Positions 60,663 through 64,000 of a stretch of DNA of 64,000 nucleotides are shown piece after piece. The DNA is taken from assembly GCA_017305195.1 (NCBI GenBank), contig JAFKMU010000055.1, positions 1 to 64,000 of the forward strand. The letters are read 5' to 3'. Source of the DNA: Verrucomicrobiota bacterium (GTDB taxonomy: Bacteria > Verrucomicrobiota > Verrucomicrobiia > Chthoniobacterales > Terrimicrobiaceae). The first letter of the stretch is position 1. Every line of letters starts with the position of its first letter. The notes under the pieces were generated by a model. That model saw nothing but the letters and a program-made list of their open reading frames with translations, searched no databases and had not been told where the DNA came from. Made by a program: the position numbers and the translations under genes.

Positions 60663-62068
60663 GTTCTCCCCTGGCTCTCGTCTTTATCGGCGCGTCCGTC
60701 CTCTTCATCCTCGGCATCAAGTTCCTGAGTTCGCCGAAGACGGCGCGGCTCGGCAACCTCGTGGCTGCGGCTGGCATGCTGGTCGCGCTCCTCGCCCTGC
60801 ATAAACCGGAGGGCGGCTCGGTCTGGCTGTCCGGCTGGAATACCAACTTCACCCTCATCCTCGTCGGCATCGTGGTCGGCCTCGGCATCGGCGCGCTCGG
60901 CGCGTACTCGGTCAAGATGACCGCGATGCCTCAGATGGTCGCCCTTTTCAACGGTCTCGGCGGCGGTGCGGCGGCGCTGGTCGGCGGGCTGGAGTTCATG
61001 CACGGCACGCATGGCGGTCTCCCGGCTTTCATCGCGGGTGCGATGCTCTTCGCCACGCTCATCGGGTCGCTGTCCTTCTCCGGCAGCGCCATCGCCTACC
61101 TGAAGCTGGAGGGGAAATTTGACAAGCCCCTCACCTTCCCGGGCCAGAACGTGTTGAATGGACTGATCCTCCTCGCGATCCTGACCCTGTGCGGCTGGCT
61201 GACCTTCAACTCCACCGGCAGCCTCGCCATTGCGATCCTCGCGGTCGTGGCCGTGCTCGCGCTCATCTTTGGCGTCGCCATGGTGATGCCGATCGGCGGA
61301 GCGGACATGCCGGTCGTGATCTCGCTGCTCAACTCCTTCACCGGCCTCGCTGTGGCGGCGGATGGTTTTGCCATCAACAACCTCGCCATGATCGTGGCGG
61401 GTACGCTGGTGGGTTCCTCCGGCACGCTCCTCACCCTGCTGATGTGCAAGGCGATGAATCGCCCCGTGACGAATGTGCTCTTCGGCGCGTTCGGTTCCGG
61501 CAGCTCCGCCAAGGGCGGCGGCGAAGGCGTCACCGGCACGATCAAGCCCATCCAGGCCGACGAGGCCGCCGTGCTCCTGGCCTACGCCCAGCGCGTGGTG
61601 GTCGTCCCTGGTTACGGCATGGCCGTGGCCCAGGCGCAGCACCAGGTGCGCGAACTCAGCGATGAACTCGGCCAGCGCGGCGTGGAGGTGCAGTTTGCCA
61701 TTCACCCGGTCGCAGGCCGCATGCCTGGTCACATGAACGTGCTGCTCGCCGAGGCCAATGTGCCTTACGATCAGCTCTGCGAGATGGAGGCGATCAATCC
61801 CTCCATGGATCGCGTCGACGTGTGCCTCGTCATCGGGGCCAACGACGTGGTGAACCCGGCCGCCCGCGAGGACAAATCGAGCCCCATCTACGGCATGCCC
61901 ATCATCGACGCCGATCACTCCAAGACCGTGATCGTGATGAAGCGCTCCATGGCGGCGGGCTTCGCCGGCATCGAGAATCATCTCTTCTACCGCGACAACA
62001 CCCGCATGCTCTTCGGCGACGCCAAGGCGTCCCTCAACGAACTCGTCGCCGCCGTAAAGGCGAACTGA
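60659..62068 (+). CDS. pntB: NAD(P) transhydrogenase subunit beta
   Basis: The 469-residue product combines about nine membrane helices (proton channel, with MPQMVALFNGLGGGAAALVG and IGGADMPVVISLLNSFTGLA) and the NADP-binding domain III at about 290-469 (VVVVPGYGMAVAQAQHQVRE, FAIHPVAGRMPGHMNVLLAE, VCLVIGANDVVNPAARED). It overlaps pntA2 by 4 bases and ends the pnt operon. Confidence 0.95.
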   Translation: MSSPLALVFIGASVLFILGIKFLSSPKTARLGNLVAAAGMLVALLALHKPEGGSVWLSGWNTNFTLILVGIVVGLGIGALGAYSVKMTAMPQMVALFNGLGGGAAALVGGLEFMHGTHGGLPAFIAGAMLFATLIGSLSFSGSAIAYLKLEGKFDKPLTFPGQNVLNGLILLAILTLCGWLTFNSTGSLAIAILAVVAVLALIFGVAMVMPIGGADMPVVISLLNSFTGLAVAADGFAINNLAMIVAGTLVGSSGTLLTLLMCKAMNRPVTNVLFGAFGSGSSAKGGGEGVTGTIKPIQADEAAVLLAYAQRVVVVPGYGMAVAQAQHQVRELSDELGQRGVEVQFAIHPVAGRMPGHMNVLLAEANVPYDQLCEMEAINPSMDRVDVCLVIGANDVVNPAAREDKSSPIYGMPIIDADHSKTVIVMKRSMAAGFAGIENHLFYRDNTRMLFGDAKASLNELVAAVKAN

Positions 62069-62096
62069 CAGGCGGGAACGGCTCTTACGCAACATT

Positions 62097-62143
62097 GTTT
62101 ACCATGAAAATCGGAAGTTGTATTTTCGATTTTCATGGTAAAC
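62097..62143. repeat. perfect 17-bp inverted repeat in front of the DUF4143 gene
   Basis: GTTTACCATGAAAATCG (62097-62113) and CGATTTTCATGGTAAAC (62127-62143) are exact reverse complements across 13 bases. The element lies 7 bases before the GTG start of the AAA/DUF4143 gene and would place its initiation region next to a strong hairpin. Confidence 0.88.
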
Positions 62144-62150
62144 TGCCGAG

Positions 62151-63299
62151 GTGATTCAAAGGAACACGCTGCGATCTGCATTGGATGCCGCCCTGGGACG
62201 GTCGCGGATCGTTGCTTTAATTGGGCCTCGCCAGTGCGGAAAAACCACGCTCGCGCGAGAGCTGGTAGATGTCGATTCCGCGAATTATTTCGACCTTGAG
62301 GACCCTCTAAGCCTGGTGCGTCTGGAGGAGCCCATGACGGCGCTTCGTCCGCTGGAGGGATTGGTCGTGATCGATGAGGTGCAGCGGCGGCCCGATTTGT
62401 TTCCGATCCTGCGTGTGCTGGCTGACCGCAGGCCGCTCCCGGCAAAGTTTCTCATTCTCGGGAGCGCCGCACCCGAGTTATTGCGCCAGTCTTCAGAGTC
62501 GCTGGCCGGTCGGATTGAGTTTCTCTCCATGGGCGGATTTGACCTTGAGGAGGTGGGAGCGGCATCACTTTCGCGGCATTGGCTGCGAGGAGGTTTTCCC
62601 GACTCCTTTTTGGCTGCGACCGAATCCGACAGCTTTATCTGGCGGCGGAATTTCATCACAACCCTTCTGGAGCGCGATTTGCCGCAATGGGGCATATCCA
62701 TTCCCGCTCTGACCCTGTTTCGCTTTTGGTCGATGCTGGCCCATTATCATGGGCAGATCTGGAATGCGGCGGAATTCGCCCGTTCGCTGGAACTCAGCCA
62801 GCCAACCATCCGCCGCTATCTGGATATCCTCTCGGGAGCATTCATGGTGAGGCAGCTTCCGGCCTGGCATGCGAATCTGAACAAACGCCAGGTCAAGGCT
62901 CCCAAGGTCTATCTGCGCGACACCGGGTTGCTGCATCAGCTGCTGGGTATCCGTTCCGAAAAGGATCTTTTGATGTCGCCGAAATGCGGGGCTTCCTGGG
63001 AGGGCTATGTCATTGAGGAGGTGCTGAGGTCGGTCGATCCTGATGAGGCCTATTTTTGGGCGACTCATGGCGGTGCGGAGATCGATTTGGTTCTCCGCAA
63101 AGATGGGCGGCTTTTTGGTGTCGAGTGCAAGCGGGTCGATGGGCCGAGAATGACCCCATCGATGCAGACCGCTCTCGACGACCTTGAGCTGGAGAGGATT
63201 GCCGTCGTCTATCCCGGTCCCAAACGCTTTGCGATCGCCAACAGGGTCGAGGCGGTCCCGGTGACGTCATTTGCCACGGAACCGCTCTTTCCCTCCTGA
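62151..63299 (+). CDS. AAA-family ATPase with C-terminal DUF4143 domain
   Basis: The 382-residue product has an AAA_14 ATPase domain: Walker A VALIGPRQCGKTTLARELVD (Lys about 30), Walker B LVVIDEVQRRPDLFPILRVL, and the sensor LILGSAAPELLRQS. The C-terminal DUF4143 part has FWSMLAHYHGQIWNAAEFAR with an HTH-like segment, VYLRDTGLLHQLLGI, and a restriction-nuclease-like end, EIDLVLRKDGRLFGVECK, with the acid...ExK pattern. The GTG at 62151 is the start. Families of this type are patchily distributed and often lie in accessory DNA; their job is not established. Confidence 0.9.
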   Translation: MIQRNTLRSALDAALGRSRIVALIGPRQCGKTTLARELVDVDSANYFDLEDPLSLVRLEEPMTALRPLEGLVVIDEVQRRPDLFPILRVLADRRPLPAKFLILGSAAPELLRQSSESLAGRIEFLSMGGFDLEEVGAASLSRHWLRGGFPDSFLAATESDSFIWRRNFITTLLERDLPQWGISIPALTLFRFWSMLAHYHGQIWNAAEFARSLELSQPTIRRYLDILSGAFMVRQLPAWHANLNKRQVKAPKVYLRDTGLLHQLLGIRSEKDLLMSPKCGASWEGYVIEEVLRSVDPDEAYFWATHGGAEIDLVLRKDGRLFGVECKRVDGPRMTPSMQTALDDLELERIAVVYPGPKRFAIANRVEAVPVTSFATEPLFPS

Positions 63300-63341
63300 A
63301 TCACGCTTCCGCGGATCAGGAAGAAATTCGGATGGTTCGAG

Positions 63342-64000
63342 CTACACCCCGATGGCGCTGGTGAGTTCCCCGGCGATGCGGTCGGCGTGGGAGTTGATCA
63401 CGTCCTGCTCGCGGCCTTCGATGAGGAGGCGGATTTTTGGCTCCGTGCCGGAGTAACGCAGCAGGACGCGCCCCTTGCCATCGAGCGCCTTCTCGGCTTC
63501 GACCAGCAGGGTTTGCACCCCGGTCAGCTCCTCCAGCGGAGGCTTCACGCGCACCTTGAGGTTGCGCTGGGCCTGCGGGTATTTGCGAAGGACTTTCTTC
63601 AGCTCGCTCAGCGGCTTGCCGGTTTCGATCATGATACGCAGCACCTGGAGCGCGCTTACGATGCCGTCGCCGGTCGTGGCGAAGTCGCGGAAGATCATGT
63701 GGCCGCTCTGCTCGCCGCCGACATTGTAGTTCTCGCGCATCATCTCCTCGATGACGTAACGGTCGCCCACCTTGGTACGCAGGATGCGTCCGCCATGAGC
63801 CTCCAGGGTTTCGTCGAGGCCGAAGTTGCTCATCACCGTGGCGACGAGCGTGTTGCCGTGCAGTCTGCCGTGCTTGAGGAAATCCACTGCCGCGATGGCC
63901 ATGATCTCGTCGCCGTCGACGAGTTCGCCATTTTCATCGCAGAGCAGGGCGCGGTCGGCGTCGCCGTCGTGGGTGATGCCCACATGCGCGCCCGTTTCCT
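63342..64000 (-). CDS. glmM: phosphoglucosamine mutase, C-terminal part (cut by window edge)
   Basis: About 218 residues of the C-terminal part are seen; the gene continues beyond base 64000. It holds the metal-binding loop ITHDGDADRALLCDENGELV (residues named from the visible part), the sugar-binding GGEQSGHMIFRDFATTGDGI and the phosphate-binding LLRYSGTEPKIRLLIEG. The enzyme converts glucosamine-6-phosphate to glucosamine-1-phosphate for peptidoglycan and lipopolysaccharide. The serine-phosphate site lies outside the window. Confidence 0.93.
   Translation of the reverse strand, partial: ETGAHVGITHDGDADRALLCDENGELVDGDEIMAIAAVDFLKHGRLHGNTLVATVMSNFGLDETLEAHGGRILRTKVGDRYVIEEMMRENYNVGGEQSGHMIFRDFATTGDGIVSALQVLRIMIETGKPLSELKKVLRKYPQAQRNLKVRVKPPLEELTGVQTLLVEAEKALDGKGRVLLRYSGTEPKIRLLIEGREQDVINSHADRIAGELTSAIGV

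Overview
The window is GC-rich (roughly 60-65%) and almost fully coding. It looks like a chromosomal segment of a Verrucomicrobiota bacterium, perhaps Terrimicrobium/Chthoniobacter-like. I infer this from a PEP-CTERM protein, several prepilin-like proteins, LL-diaminopimelate aminotransferase lysine synthesis, a RhaEW-type rhamnose operon with LutABC, many genes lacking an evident Shine-Dalgarno, and intergenic repeats. The taxonomic call is inference; there is no rRNA gene in the window, and I saw no tRNA gene.

Layout. 1-970: the end of an IS5-like element that has cut the front off a radical SAM gene. 0.95-8.3 kb: an L,D-transpeptidase, a pyruvate dehydrogenase operon (pdhA-pdhB-pdhC) and small accessory genes. 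8.3-13.9 kb: a TPR protein/exonuclease pair, a CHASE2 nucleotide cyclase, and a TetR-remnant/SRPBCC/DUF1579 operon. 13.9-17.4 kb: two tandem pseudopilins, tiny membrane ORFs, an outer-membrane barrel and a FecR-like protein. 17.5-30.8 kb: a methionine/SAM-cycle region with a DUF6580 membrane protein, metH, a cobalamin riboswitch followed by a PEP-CTERM protein and a pseudopilin, an ArsR-methyltransferase (SahR-like) regulator, metK, ahcY, and an LMW-phosphatase/serine hydroxymethyltransferase fusion. 30.9-37.3 kb: a BlaI/BlaR1-like pair, VOC protein, NYN-LOTUS protein, AlkZ-like protein and dapL. 37.3-39.7 kb: a repeat-rich accessory segment with four copies of an uncharacterised structured repeat around two minus-strand genes. 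39.7-48.3 kb: the rhamnose regulon. 48.5-51.7 kb: guaB and a divergent purA. 51.8-64 kb: a hybrid histidine kinase, a LetAB/PqiAB-like lipid transport operon, a GH1 lipoprotein, transhydrogenase pntA1-A2-B, an AAA/DUF4143 protein behind a perfect palindrome, and the end of glmM.

How the genes work together. Rhamnose is isomerised (RhaA), phosphorylated (RhaB), cleaved to DHAP and lactaldehyde, and the lactaldehyde is oxidised to lactate (RhaEW). LutABC takes lactate to pyruvate, which pyruvate dehydrogenase can turn into acetyl-CoA. MetH, MetK, AhcY and GlyA form most of the methyl/one-carbon cycle. An identical 10-mer inside a 16-bp palindrome precedes both the metH operon and the regulator/metK pair, which suggests one SAH-sensing regulon.

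The points most worth a second look are the four-copy iteron-like repeat at 37.5-39.7 kb, the cobalamin riboswitch in front of a PEP-CTERM/pseudopilin operon, the proposed SahR operators, the two inverted-repeat bounded (REPIN-like) elements, and the inverted repeats around the four-helix-bundle gene.
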